Below, piece after piece: positions 11,501 to 24,600 of a stretch of 64,000 nt of DNA (positions within the stretch are counted from its first letter, which is position 1; each line of letters opens with the position of its first letter). The stretch is from Nymphalis io. Taxonomy: Eukaryota > Arthropoda > Insecta > Lepidoptera > Nymphalidae. The stretch spans positions 5,332,001 to 5,396,000 of the forward strand of contig NC_065907.1 of assembly GCF_905147045.1 (NCBI RefSeq). Reading direction: 5' to 3'. The position numbers were made by a program, and so were the translations under genes. The notes below the pieces were generated by a model. The model worked only from the letters and a program-made list of their open reading frames with translations. It did no database searches and was not told the origin of the DNA.

Positions 11501-12857
11501 CTATCATCAAATTTATTTAATAACGTGGTTTGTAGGAGTCCAATAATATATCGTTGATAAAGTCGTTTTCTTTGTGGGTTTCATCGTTGCTGTTCCATTA
11601 TAAGAGTTAAAAGTTACAAGACGTGTTTTTTCCATATTACGATACAAACAGGTAAGCGATTTCCGCTTTTTGCTTGCACGGAACCCGTGAGTGCATAAAG
11701 GTGTACAAGTAATCCTTTAATATTGTAGGGTGAAGTTGATTTATGATGTATACGTGAACAGCGTCGCTGATGGTGTTTCGATTACGTTTTGTATTAACTT
11801 ACAGTAAATTTCATTAGTGTTGAACAAATTGGCGATAAAAGTTATAATATGTTTTCGTTATTTCTCTTCCTCATGTTTCATATTTAAGCTCTGATCGCGT
11901 AAATGTATCATATGTTTTCTTTGTTTAAGTAAGTGTTGAAATAAATTAATATATATATTTATTACGAGCGTTTGTTAATGTTTGTGTTTTTTGAATACGA
12001 TCAATTTATCTTTGTTATTTAATTATTTCATTTTGCTCAAACAATAAATAAATAAATTCAAATTCTATGTTTTATTTTTATTAAATGGGTTATATGTACA
12101 TTTACAATTTTTAAAATTATGGAACATTTGATACCAGTTTCCATTAGGTTTAAAGGTGGAATGTTTGATTTTTAAAGTTAAAATTTCTTCGTTCGTGAGT
12201 AACTAGACCATTTTACGAATTTCGACTTTAAGATTGATAAGTAGTTTTTGAGTACAACGTTACTTTATGTAACGTTTTTTTTTGCTGGCTAATTAGAATA
12301 AGTTAGAACTAGATAAATTTCACTTATGTCACGTATGCGCAAAAGCAAGTGCTCCTTTCTCTTAACTGATTTACGCTCTTAAACTTAATTCATCAAAGTA
12401 GGTTTTCTGATGCATACAAGTCTTCGTTACATCTTAAGTAATTAATGCATAGGCATGTTAACGAAGGAATTTACATAATATAAGATATATACGACATGAA
12501 ACAACCATTTATAATGGCACACGTGTTCTGAAACTAATAGCAATAATCTTATAACATAGACGTATGTTCGAAATATAGCAATACCGTCGAATAATCGCTG
12601 TGTTGTTAACGGTAATATGGTAAACGTCGAATCATCTACGAATTCGAGTTCGTGTAATGTTTCGATTTCAGGTTGCGGTATGAATGCTGCTATTTCAGTT
12701 CTGCAGAATTAACATTCATTTTGTTCATAAATATACATCTATATTTCGTGCTATAAAATAATGTTCGAGTTACAAATTTTGAGTTACATATGTGTCTCCG
12801 TCAAGAAAATTATTGGAACATGTTTGTAGGTAATTTACAAGTAATTTTTGTAATCTC

Positions 12858-12930
12858 ATTATAACCGCCTAGCGATGTTAAAGTCGCAGGCTCGATTCTG
12901 ACTCTTAGGCTGTCGTTCCTACTCTTAACA
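12858..12930 (+). mobile_element. tRNA-like SINE fragment
   Basis: CGCAGGCTCGATTCTGACTC resembles a pol III B box with a following SINE body (CTTAGGCTGTCGTTCC). The A box is not clear (TATAACCGCCTAGCGATG). It is a different family from SINE-B. Confidence 0.4.
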
Positions 12931-12965
12931 CAAGTTTTACGCTTTATTAGAGAGCTCAATAGAAA

Positions 12966-13008
12966 TATTAATAATATATTATATTATCTATATAATATAT
13001 TATTAATA
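12966..13008. repeat. AT hairpin, 19-bp stem
   Basis: Bases 12966-12984 are the exact reverse complement of 12990-13008, leaving a 5-nt loop. All stem bases are A or T. It could be the stem of a decayed MITE or a replication-slippage product. Confidence 0.85.
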
Positions 13009-15339
13009 ATATAATATAATAACTGCAGTGTTATATTGTCAAAAGTTATTTTAAAATTAAAATCATTATTAAAGTTACTAATTTTTCAAGACCTAAAAAT
13101 ATTTTATTCCTATTTTTATATAAACTTTCCAACATTATAATATACCTTCTTACCTACTTTAAAAGTATATATACATAAGACTAAGTATCAAAATGTAAGT
13201 AGTTCCATCGTGTGGGTGTCTACGTCATTTGTGAAGATCCAAAGAATTGGAGCTGTACTTTTGTCAAACAATACCTGTAGTTCTTAGGCTTGCGGCACTA
13301 CAACTCTTGCGAGACAATAGATGAGCTTTATACCTTTACGTAAAACATTCGAAGAATACATCTTAGAAATGAAATTTTATATTGGCCTGAATTCGAAATT
13401 CACATGACATAAAATCTTTACTTGAAAATATTTTACAATCGATATTATTTTTAAACGGAATAAAATGAATTGATTTATTTATGTTATTTTAAAGAAAACG
13501 CGATAAGTACCCTCTGTCCATCTTATTATGTGTAAAAGAAATTCGTTATTTTTTTATTTGTTTCCGGAGATTAAGAAATAGTAAGGGAAGGGATTCGTCG
13601 ACGAACTTTTACGATTGCCGCTGGCATACAAGCGGATTCATTTGTAAGTACTGTCTTAACAAGCAGCACAATCGGGTCTTTATCACAAACACTGGTAATA
13701 AACAATGAGGACCTACCAAGATCTATGTCCATTTCTTAATACAATTAATACCAATCGTCCCGGGACTTAAAAATCTATCGAAAATAACGAAAGTGACGAC
13801 GCGACTGTACACGAGGGTTAATACGAGCTACATATATGGGTGTCAGACATCGATCTATGCTTTACTTGACTTGTTACAAAATAGCGCTACCCATTTCTTA
13901 TTATCATTTTTATATGCTTGTAAATATAACTTCAATTTTTTTTAATTCTAATAATAGTAAAATTAATAATGAATAATCCGAACTATTCGAATTTAACTTG
14001 AATTTACTGATTAAATATTAGTTTACATACATGATTAGTAAAGTACCTACAAACGCTGTTCTGCATCATCATCGCAATTAATAATATATTATATTATATT
14101 TCTAAACGTGTAAATAAAAAAAATTTAAATTTTAATCGTTAAATTATTTGAATTTGTAATATGTTTTCAAAACGTTAAAGAAAAATTTGTAGCACCAAAT
14201 TTTCCCGTCAATGCCTCCTTCCTTGAACAAGGTTTTTATAATCTCATCAAATACTTTTCACTGTACCATTTAAGAAAAAAAAACCATATTAAGAATATAA
14301 TAAAAAATACTCAATAGAATATTATGAATATGAAAAAAAGCACAGAGCTAGCATTCGTTGGTTGAAGACTTATGCAGGATAGTTAATTATTTGAATTTAA
14401 TTTATATACCTCTTTAATAAATTGAAGGTAAATAAACAATAATAATAAATAATTTATAGTTAAATTGCCAGCAAATTTCGTCAGAATCCATCCAGAATCG
14501 AACTGTGGTAATTTTCGAACTGTGTCAATTTGATCTCCATAAATGAAGATTATAAGAGTTACTTGAATAAAGCGTATTCTGATTTTCGTTTTTATATGAT
14601 TAAAATATTAGTTTTAATTTGTTATTTTATTTATAAACCTAAACTTAAAACATGTATTGGTCGATTTGATTATTTTTTGGCTAAAATATTATCACAGCCC
14701 ACTTCGAAAATAATGTCTTGCTGACTTTAAAAAGAAGGCGTTAGTTAATTCAAATTTAAGATCCCAAATGTATCTGTATTTAACTATTATTTTAAGTGAT
14801 AAATAATTTCAAGGTACTGCTGTCAATTTATTTCGAATTTTATTCTTTTTTTTATTTACTCTTATACTGTAATTTATTATTATTACTTTTCGCAATAATT
14901 ATGAGCCTGCTATCAGCCACCTGCTTGCGCTAACTATTAGTACGAGCTTAATGTTTCAAAAAAAAGTTTAATTGAACAACGATTGAGCTTCGCGTCACTA
15001 CGTCGCCAAGTCGAATGGAACCTGTGACGTCACTGTTTTGGCTGCCGGCCACCAACCAAACAATTCAAGAGTGGGAAGGAAAAATATCATAACTACGTCA
15101 TTTATGAAGATAATTGTAAAAAAATGACTAAAATTTATTGCAAGCATAGCAGGATTTAAAAAAAATGGACGCTTCCTTTTTATATTTGCCCCTAATATTT
15201 TTCTGTTTATGAAAAGAATCAGATTTCCACAGAGAGCCATGCAGAAGCATTCATTTCCAAGCCCAGGGTTATAAGGAAATTCTAAGAATTTCAAACCAAA
15301 GTATCAAATTACCATTAAATAATTTTAAGTGAAGCTGCG

Positions 15340-15520
15340 ATAACAGCTGGCTTTATGGTGGTGACGTAGTCATGGCCAATGCAAGATAAGTGGAGCATGG
15401 GATAGCAAGCTACAATAAGTGTCGAAGACATTCAAAGGACTAGATCTGCACAGGATCAAAAGGTTAATCATTACCTATTATTCTGCAATGGGACAATAGC
15501 TGTGGATGATGAAGACCGGT
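15340..15520 (+). mobile_element. Possible LINE 3'-end remnant
   Basis: Ends TTCTGCAATGGGACAATAGC followed by TGTGGATGATGAAG, a layout I associate with the 3' ends of lepidopteran RTE-like ORFs. No clear reading frame remains. Confidence 0.3.
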
Positions 15521-15979
15521 GATTAATATTTTTATCATTAACTTCTACTGATGTAGAAGTTTTCATAGCCTTAATCTTAAAATCCGTGTAATTTTATAAA
15601 ACCGTAATTCGTATTCCGATTTCATTGCGCTGATAATCTCCGTAAAATTTTTATGCCGTTGACCTCAATACACACTTTTTTAATTTTAGAAAGGTCGTCA
15701 AGGGATAAGGATAATTTTCCGCTCGACTTACTCTGGTAATTGCACCCTTCCTTGGGCTAATCGGATACTACAGGGCAGATGTAAGTGATACTCGTTTAAG
15801 TGTTTTCCTTTTAGACCATTGCCCGAGTCAATTGGGCGTGGTATTGTAGAAGTAGTTTTGAGTATTTGCAATATACACTTTGTATTAAAACACGTAAAGC
15901 GTTGGTTTTCTATTATATATTAGTGATTATCAACATTTTATATGTTATAATAATAATAATATCCTGGGACATTTTTCAT

Positions 15980-16199
15980 ACACGGCCATCTGATCCCAAA
16001 TTAAGATTGTACTATGGAAACCAGGCAACTGATATACTACATATACTATTTTTTTTTGTATATACATACTATAGATAATTACACCCAGACTCAGGACAAA
16101 CAGACATATTCATGCACACAAATATCTGTCCTGGGTGAGAATCGAACCCACAACCTCCAGCGTGAAAGGTCCACCAATCACGCCAATCTGCTCGTCTAG
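15980..16199 (-). mobile_element. SINE-C (tRNA-derived) copy 1
   Basis: In minus sense the element starts with a tRNA-like head (A-box region TTGGCGTGATTGG) and a B box in GGGTTCGATTCTCACCCAGG, then a body including GTCCTGAGTCTGGGTGTAAT, and ends GGGATCAGATGGCCGTGT. A second, better preserved copy lies at 61965-62210. ORFs of 61-70 codons across it are not genes. Confidence 0.88.
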
Positions 16200-18050
16200 G
16201 TTATATATTGATTCTCGTATATCTTTATCGTCATTTCATTTATTTACTTTTTTTCTTTTTTAATCCGATGCAATAAGGTTGACCTGAAATTATAGATCAT
16301 AATATTTGCCTTTCTCTAATAAATCTTTTGATTCTTTTTCCTGATCATTTTTTATTCATTTTTATTTGAACGAAAAATGACCAATTTATTTTAAGCACAT
16401 CCTAAGGCACCCTTAAAATAATTTGAAATTTGCCTGTCTGAATTGAAGGAAACTTTTTCCGTCAGATAGCCCATTTGTTGACAAAGGTTATAGGTGATAT
16501 AACACCATTACGATCAGCGGGGACGGTGCAGTAATGTTTATATAATATTATATAGATTCCACAAAATTATATCAAGTATGTTAAATCTAAAATTATTTAC
16601 ATAAACATACCAGTCCTATAGATAAAGAAAACTCTCCCAACAATGAAGCTAATATATCACTTTGAATAACCACCGAGAATATATAGTAGCGTTCCCAAAT
16701 ATTTATCGTGAAATAAATAGAATATGACAGAACGGCTATAAAACATTTATTCGATTGCGTGGCCAAGAATGATTCAGGCCGCAGAAAATATTCTTACGTA
16801 AGTAAATTCTATCAGTGTGTAACGTACCCGAACAATGAACCGGCGATGTATCAGCGGTTTTTCCGAAGGGAACACGAGACTATTAATAAACTTATGTGTT
16901 TCCACTGGGATTTACTATTACTTTATAATTTTACTAAAATCATAATAATGATCACAGCAATATACATTTGCTCGTGATATATAAATTGTATAATATTTTT
17001 GGAGTGAAAACATGGGTAAAAAAGCGTTAGACACGATAGTTTATTGTTTTTAAGTAATAATTATGCAAACGTAGCGTGTTTAAGTGACGCAAAAATATTT
17101 CAATTCTACAAGGTAAGAGTTACAGAACAGTTAAATTATCTATTTTAAAAATAAATAACTACCTTGATAATAATAATTGCATGTCATTATCATTGAAATA
17201 ATCTCCTGGGAGAGATCACTGTAGGTAATAATGCCGCCTTTGCATACTTAATATTTTTCTTATTTACTAGTATATATTATGTGTATATTCAATAACTATT
17301 CGCTATAAGCACTAAAAATGAAGTTTTTTATCGTGTACAATGAAAGACAATTTTTTTATTATATATCAGTAATTTATAAACTTAATTATAATTATATTTT
17401 AATATTTATTTTAAATTATTCTTAAAACAAATCCAATAACTTTTCATCGTCGGTTCAAATCGCGATGATGAGCGACCAACTTTAAATGGATTATCGGAGC
17501 CGTTGAAAATTGCTAGAGGCCGTCGCTCGAGATTATGATTAATAGAATTTGCTTGATAAATTTAAGAACAAAATATTGTTACCATGGTATTGTATTTCAC
17601 CGACAGTATCATTATTATTCGTTGTTCCAAATGATTGGGACTCAAAAGTTGTTCCTTTTTTGTAAATAAGCTATTTGGTAACGAATATCAAACAAATACA
17701 AAATATAAATAGATAATGTATTCGTTTGAAATTAATCTTTGATGCCGTTTGACCGATTTCCATTAAAATTGGAATATATATAATTTTTTTCATGCAGAAG
17801 GTTATATGCTACCCGATTTTTTGTAAGTCGCCGCTAAATGACGTCATAGCTTTTTATCGTCTGTAACGATTGTCATGAAAATTGGTATACACAGACCGGA
17901 ATACGTCAGGTTTTGATTGTCTCCTATATAATAAATAATAATGCTTGTTTTCGTATACGCTCGAAGTAATTGAGAGGACCAAATGATGATGAAATAAGAA
18001 CTACCTATATTTCACGAAACTTTAATAAATTTCAAATCATATACTGTAAC
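16200..18050. other. AT-rich non-coding stretch
   Basis: No gene seen. Around 17740-17925 a decayed repeat contains two related phrases, ATTAAAATTGGAATATATA and ATGAAAATTGGTATACACAG. A 72-codon plus frame at 16759-16977 has no recognisable feature. Confidence 0.55.
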
Positions 18051-18309
18051 TGTAACAGCCTGTGAATGTCCCACTACTGGATTAAGGTCTCTTCCCCTTT
18101 TTTGAGGAGAAGGTTTGGAGCTTATTCCACGCTGCTCCAATGCGGATTGGTGGAATACACATGTGGCTGAATTTAAATAAGACACACGCAGGTTTCCTCA
18201 CGATGTTTTCCTTCACCGTCAAGCACGAGATGAATTATAATCACAAATGAAAATTCAGTGTTGCTTGCCCGGGCTTGAACCCACAATCATCGGTTAAGAT
18301 TCACGCGTT
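18051..18309 (-). mobile_element. SINE-B copy, near complete
   Basis: Reverse of SINE-B: TGAATGTCCCACTACTGG (tail), TTTTTTGAGGAGAAGG, CACGAGATGAATTATAATC, and a B-box region GGGCTTGAACCCACAATC. The head beyond TTAAGATTCACGCGTT is lost where a palindrome begins (18308). Confidence 0.88.
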
Positions 18310-18394
18310 ATGCATACGTATGCATAATGTCAATGTTATATGATGGCCCAGTGGTAAGGATAAGTTTGTAAATACGTACGTACGTATTTACAAA
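18308..18394. repeat. Two adjacent perfect palindromes
   Basis: Bases 18308-18327 form a perfect 20-bp palindrome (TTATGCATACGTATGCATAA). Bases 18365-18394 form a perfect 30-bp palindrome centred on TACGTACGTA. Between them lies ATGATGGCCCAGTGGTAAGG, which resembles an A-box-bearing SINE-B head in plus sense. Confidence 0.92.
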
Positions 18395-18399
18395 AAACT

Positions 18400-20440
18400 T
18401 AGACAACGGGATTCAGGAATTTCAAAAATTAATCAACGCTGTAGTGAAAACGCATCTACAATAATGTATTAATTAGTTTTTTATAATATTAAATATATAT
18501 TATCTGTGTATCTATCTATCTGTCATTTCGGATGACACACATCGCATAGCGCGGGAAAAAAGAATATATATAAGAATTGGTCCGAAGTGAAGGCGGTGTG
18601 TGTGCGAGCTGATATATAAAATATAATTGTATATTATTTATTTTGTAATACTGATCTTACGCCTTGAGCTAAAGCACGGTTAAAAGGTGAACATTACAAA
18701 CAAGTGACAAACAATAAAAAAAACATATTTTACTCTTAACATTGTATGTCGCGAATATAACGAATCGATTATCCGTTTGTGTTAATACTTTGTACGTTTT
18801 CTGTTGGCGCTTGCGTTATAGCATAAGCGTCCAGTAGGAGGCGTGCGTGACATCAAAAAATTGCTTTAAAAATTAAGGATATTGCAACGCATTAACAAAA
18901 TAATATGATTTTTTAATATTATGCAACATTATCTATTACATTAATATAACGTAGTCAACAAGGATAATAAATTTATCTACATTGTATCTTACGACATAGC
19001 AGCTAAATTCCCCAACAAATTTATTAAATGTCGTTATAAATATCACTAAAAGATGTGACGTCGCCAGCTCTCTAATATGGTTGAGAGTAGTAAAAAATTA
19101 TAATAAACAATTTGTATTCATTTTGAATTAAACTAATGAGTTCAGAAAACTGGAATTTGGAACATTGCTTTATTTTATAACGTTAGCATCCGCTAAGAAA
19201 GGATTTTTGTAAATTTCAATTTTAAGAGGAGGGAAAGGAATCTTTGCATGAATTTCACTTGGATGAAATCAGGACTGTCAGCTTCATGTAGTAATTAGTA
19301 GTAAATACTGTACATTCAACGCTTTAAGTATTAATTTAGAATTTTTACCATCGGCTTAAGAGCGCTAAAGCTAGCAAAATATTTGTTTTCACCCACGCGT
19401 CCCTTACACGCCTCTCTTGCAACGCGATCTCATTTCTATGCTTTTTCTATCTACAATGACCGGAATTATTGTATTTTTTATAGTACATATATTTGCAAAT
19501 TATTATAAAAAATACGGTGTAGTTTTTTTTACTATAAATTAAATTTCCCCCTCTTATTGCCTCTACTGGCGACCGTAGGGCAGGTTCATTTTCACCGAGA
19601 ATCGGAATTGCGATTCAAAGAGGAAATGCTGCTAGCATTCTTGCCACTATTCCACGCGGTCACGATGTATACATTAACTATTTTTTAGTTTTATTTGTGT
19701 ATATTTAAGGCTTTAATTTAATAATAAAAAAACTATAATATAATAATAAATACAAAGCGCTTCCAATTTTTTTTCCGAAGCCTTGTCATCCGAAAAACAC
19801 CGTACCGACTGATTTATAAAACAAATGTGTATGTTCAAAGTAATTTTGCTTTTAAACCCGTCGTAATGCAAACTTAACTGGATGACTTTTCAGGTAATCT
19901 ATTTATTTATACATTTTCTTATAACTTAGAATAAGATAAACCTGTAAAGGTGAATATAAATACGTATGATTAAATATGTATTAACTCATATTTACCTGCA
20001 GTAATATATACTGACTTGAGTTATAATTTTGTTAATTTTCATAAAGGATATATATTTTTTTATCAAATTTCGAGCTTCACCTTTCAGTAAAAATACTTCT
20101 TAATTCGATATTATATCTTTTATACCAACATGTGTTCGTTACTCTCCATTTAAGGTTACCACACTCGATGCTAAATTAATTTAAGAACACGGAAAGTACA
20201 ATTTACTTGCCAAATGAAAGCGCCTAGCTGTAATTGCGTTTACGCCTGTAACATAATAAACAGAAGAAGCGACATTCGAGGCCCCTCGTGATAAAATCAA
20301 AACAATCATATTATTCTAATGAAGGTTTTTTGTGTTAAAATTAACTGAATCTTAAATAATTATTTTACTGCTAATTCTGGAAAAGTTATTTATCAAACTA
20401 CGTTATATAATTCCTTTTGTAATTGTTTCAGTTACAAAAC
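18400..20440. other. AT-rich non-coding stretch
   Basis: No gene seen. Contains a dispersed repeat at 19555-19670 and short TATC/TG runs near 18500-18610. Confidence 0.55.
19555..19670 (+). repeat. Dispersed repeat with old coding look, copy 1
   Basis: GAGAATCGGAATTGCGATTC, AAAGAGGAAATGCTGC and GCGGTCACGATGTATAC match in order a copy at 26050-26160. In one frame it reads GIAIQRGNAAS, suggesting it descends from a coding part of a retroelement; I cannot name it. Confidence 0.45.
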
Positions 20441-20444
20441 CTTA

Positions 20445-20632
20445 AATTCATCTCGTGCTGGGCGGTAAAGGAAACCATCGTGAGGAAACCTGCATGTGTA
20501 GGTACAAAAAACGGCCACACGTGAGTCAACCAACCATCATTGGAGCAGCAAGGTTAAATAAGCTCCAAGCCTTTTCCACTAAAGAAAAAAGCCCTAGCGC
20601 AGCAGTGGGATATTTACATGATGTAACTGTTT
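20445..20632 (+). mobile_element. SINE-B 3' part
   Basis: Plus sense SINE-B from AATTCATCTCGTGCTGGGCG through CATCGTGAGGAAACCTGCAT to GCGCAGCAGTGGGATATTTA. The tRNA-like head is absent, replaced by unrelated AT-rich sequence. The 74-codon frame over it is not a gene. Confidence 0.85.
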
Positions 20633-21129
20633 GTTTTTACATATTTTTTTCGCAAATGCCATATCATTTTAAATTTTGAATTTATAATTTAATATGTCTG
20701 AATTCAATGTCCTCTATTTGAATAATTCTTATGTAAATATATTTATAGTATTTTTCTGTAAAAATATATTTATAAAATATTAAATGCATTATGCATAAAA
20801 ATTGCTGTGCAAATTGGATTTTGCCGAAAGCTTGTAGAATTTCATTGTTCCTTCTCTCTGTACGAAAAATAAGCTAGCTCTTATATAACATAGGCAATAA
20901 AAGTAGGAGTATATAAGATCTCTTTATATACAGAAGGCAGAAGGGTTACTAATCTCTTATAGTTAGTGTTTACATACGTTCATAGTCACTGTAAGGTCTA
21001 TATACAGGTTTTAGTTGCAAATACAGTGGAGGCCGAGAAGGTCTGATCTAAAAGTTTCCCGTAAACAGTTGTCCGCGAGTCTTCAACTTAGAATATATCT
21101 TATGTCGTTGTTGCGTGTAAAAAAATATT

Positions 21130-21240
21130 TCCTATACCAATTCACTAACAAATAAACATAGGTGTTTCGTTTGCCTGTATTTCCGTTAGGCTAGTCACCC
21201 TTACAACTAGAACACAGGAATACGAAATATGGTTTTAACT
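21130..21240 (-). mobile_element. Old SINE-A-related fragment
   Basis: TGCCTGTATTTCCGTTAGGC, AGTCACCCTTACAACTAGAA and CACAGGAATAC follow the SINE-A order in reverse with heavy divergence. Confidence 0.4.
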
Positions 21241-21732
21241 TGTCCCATTAATTTTCAATACATCAACATACTACACGAACTGTTATCTTAACCCTAAGCT
21301 CGTTACTATTGTGACCTCGGAACTATTGTTTTAGTGATATATATGTTATAGTATATACCTAATATGTTATTATAAGCTCGAATAGAATAATCAAACGTAA
21401 TTACGGACGAAATAATATTTGTTTTTATATAAGAACATCACCATCATTTATTATTCACATCATTCTCGTTGGGGACGAAAAACTTTTTAAGGAGTCCTAC
21501 ATTTTTCGGCTTAAATTAAGTTATCATATGCATACCCTTGCTAGAGCAACGGGGTAGACCCAGCTCCGAACCATTTCCTCAATAGAGGATGAGGTTATTG
21601 GCATACACATATAGACATTTTCAAGTTGCTACTCTTTATTGCTATGAAACGGCACATAACTAAAGTTTTGCGGCTATAAACCGATATTCTTTTAGTTCAG
21701 TGGTAATAGTACGGGTTCGACCATGAAATTTT

Positions 21733-21775
21733 CGCTTAAGATTCACATGTTCCGACCACCGGACCATCTAGGCTT
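21733..21775 (-). mobile_element. SINE-B head fragment
   Basis: CGCTTAAGATTCACATGTTC and CCACCGGACCATCTAGGCT match the reverse of the SINE-B tRNA-like head. Confidence 0.5.
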
Positions 21776-22059
21776 CATAATATTAGAGAAGAATATTTTG
21801 AATTATTAAAATTACATTACATCGAAACAACAAACGAAATTGATTTGACTCTAATTGTATGGTGCATATATCAAGAGGATTTCGAAACGTATTCAGCATC
21901 ATAATTTCGTAGTTAAGTAGTATATAGTTCATCGCCATGACGTCACTTGCTTTATGTATGTATCGCTTACGTGATTTATAACAGCTAGCTCATCATTTCA
22001 TGAGATATTCTGCCTTGTTATGATTTCCATTGGAAAATATTATTTGAATTAAGAAGTTT

Positions 22060-22200
22060 TTTTTATGTTATATTGGTAGACGGACGGGCAGAAAGGCCAC
22101 TTGGAGATAAATGGTCGTTACCACCAATATACATGGGCGAAAGATATAATAACCTTGAGTAAGCCTGTCTTTACACTGGCTTACTTACCCTTCCAGTTTT
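22060..22200 (-). mobile_element. Old SINE-A-related fragment
   Basis: Starts with a T run, then GTAGACGGACGGGCAGAAAG, CCACTTGGAGATAAATGG and TTTACACTGGCTTACTTACC, collinear with the SINE-A 3' half in reverse. Confidence 0.55.
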
Positions 22201-24250
22201 TGATCAGACGCAGCTCATGAAATTATAATTACATATAAAAAAATATCCATGCAAAATCAGGTAAAATATTATTTCGCATTAAACACCGTTATTATTTAAA
22301 ACCCCTCTTTATTCTATTAAACTAGTGGAAATTGAACCTATTTCCAGGAAAACTGTAATGTTGTGTTCGTGTGTTGTGTAAAGTCGTTTACCAAAAGTTT
22401 TCTCGGTATATATCAATACCCTTGAAAAGCAAATATCTGTTATATTTATTAAAGTACTAAAATGAATACGAATAATGCATAGATATAAAGTAAAGAACTT
22501 GTTTATTTTCGAGAATATAATAATTATCTTCATATATTTAAACATGTTAAAGAATAAACATTCTTTCTGATCGGTTACACGATAAGATATCAATTTATAA
22601 GGTTTTAAATTAATTAATCGTTCTCAATAATGTAAATTACTTTTTGAAAATATTAAATAATATGTATATTTCCAGAAGAAGTAAAGTTGTGATTTGAAAA
22701 AATTGCATATAGTTATCATTGTAATATGTAAAAATTATTAATAATTATTATTAATTTAAAAACAAAATAAAATTAACAATAATTATAACGTAAAACTTAA
22801 TCTAAAGAATAAGCTAGATAAATAAATATTTGATAAATTTAATTGAATTTTTTTTTTAAAAAAAGGTAGTTTAAAATATCTATGCCCATGATAATTTATT
22901 TATTATATAATAACCATTTCCACAAACAACAAATTCGTCTTTATACTGTCTTGATTGATGTAAGCGGCCTTAATTGGTTTGAGCAACGAAAACACCATTA
23001 GTGGTAGCGTCGTGACCTAAATTATTGCACCTTTTTATAACGGTAACAATACAGATAAAGAAAAATAAAAGTCATTTCTATACAGAACAATCTTTCACGA
23101 TTTGTGTACGGCTTTGTGCGTGACCTTCTTTTCAACTTCTTTATAAGCATGGGTGTTACACATCAGTGCATAAAATCTATTCGATTTTCAAAACGAGAAG
23201 ACCGTTATATCTCATAATTTCTATTTATTTCCGTTATTGTATTCCTTTAAAAATTATGAGTTTTTTATATTATTTTATAAAACATTTTATATTATAAAAC
23301 AATACTATACAATGTATATTAGCTAGACTTAAACAGATAATAAACACGCATGGATATAATATTAGACTTTCATGCGGGATCTATAAATTTAATTGTTTAA
23401 ATAAAACTGGAATATACTATTCCAGTTTTATTCTCATTTTTTTTCCTCACGTTTGTCTAGTGAAAACGAGTTGATTGCTGTCTCTATTAAAAATATGCAT
23501 TTCGATTTTTTTTAGTGTTAATCTTACACAGATAATAAATGAAATATTAATAATTCAAAACCTATGTTTTTTTAATACCTTCGTTGCTAATACTATAATA
23601 AAATATAATAGAAATATTTATTTATTCATATACCACAGTCTCGTAAACAAAAACAAAATGTCCATTGTTCGGTGATATATTAAAGTACTTATGGAGGCTG
23701 GAAATTTGAGATGGGTATCAAAGCTAGTTCTACTATCTATCTATCTATAGGAACACGTCTTTGAGGCAGTAACCATGTATTATATTTTGAAGATATCTTG
23801 CTTTACTTTCATATTATATGTGTAAGGTAAGGCGGTATTCAAAAAAAAAACACTAACTAACATAAAACATTTTTTCTATACCAATCAAACCTGCTTTTTA
23901 TACAATTAAAACGATCGAACAAGCACGAATTGCTATATTTGCATTTAAAACGTGGATATATAGACTTTGCATACTTGTCTTATACTAAGAATTATATGCG
24001 TTACGAGTCTTCAGGAACGTGAGCGTGCAGTTTATGAGCCGTTAAGCACTAGATAGATAATAGAGAAAATTTGTTCAGCTAAAATAAGACGTTATAAGCT
24101 AGCCGTACTTTTGAAAAATAATAATCGTATTTTGTATATATCCATTCCTTTGAATGAATATTTCCATTTCTTTTCCGTACAGAAATATTCCCAAGCAAAC
24201 AAAGCTATTAAAATAAGTTATTTGTTTTAGTTATTTGGATCCAGGACAAT
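22201..24250. other. AT-rich non-coding stretch
   Basis: No gene seen; open frames here (66-94 codons) are low-complexity AT-rich translations. A CTATCTATCTAT run lies near 23730. Confidence 0.6.
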
Positions 24251-24259
24251 ATCGGATTG

Positions 24260-24600
24260 TTCTTTTTTTTAATTCATTTTGGGAAGACAGATGAGCCAAT
24301 GGGTTACCATAGATGGATAATACCTACTTGTCTGCTTTGCCACAAGTATTTACTTTTGCCTATACAAGCTCTATGGCCATTATCAAAAATATCTACTATT
24401 TATAAACAACTGACAACACCAATGACAACTATGGAATCTAAAATGTTTCTCCACGTTGTCTGTGATTACACTGGCTCACACAATGATTCAAGCTGGATCA
24501 TTTTGGCATTAGACTAACCGATAATTCTGCTGAACTATCGGTTAGTCTAATGCTTCGTAAGTATTGCTATACTTACGTAGCCTGCCCAAGGAAGTCGTGG
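24260..24600 (-). mobile_element. Old SINE-A-related copy broken by a hairpin
   Basis: Traces of reverse SINE-A: GACAGATGAGCCAATGGGTT near the start, GATTACACTGGCTCACACAA in the middle, and AAGTATTGCTATACTTACG then AGCCTGCCCAAGG at the end. An inverted repeat at 24506-24553 lies within the element where the collinear match is lost. Confidence 0.45.
24506..24553. repeat. Perfect hairpin, 18-bp stem, 12-nt loop
   Basis: GCATTAGACTAACCGATA (24506-24523) is the exact reverse complement of 24536-24553. A second small hairpin (CGTAAGTA ... TACTTACG, 24556-24577) follows at once. The stem has mixed base composition, so this is not a chance AT effect. Confidence 0.93.

Larger units (their letters stand above)
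11501..15340. other. AT-rich non-coding stretch
   Basis: No supportable gene. It holds a tRNA-like SINE fragment (12858-12930) and a long AT hairpin (12966-13008). A 98-codon minus frame at 14998-15294 sits in sequence with GTGACGTCACTG and GCCGGCCACCAACC, which looks like an old repeat rather than a gene; I cannot name its product. Confidence 0.5.

Noticed and set aside
14998..15294. 98-codon minus frame as a membrane protein
   Set aside because: No family features; surrounding phrases look like an old repeat; no splice or start context that supports it.
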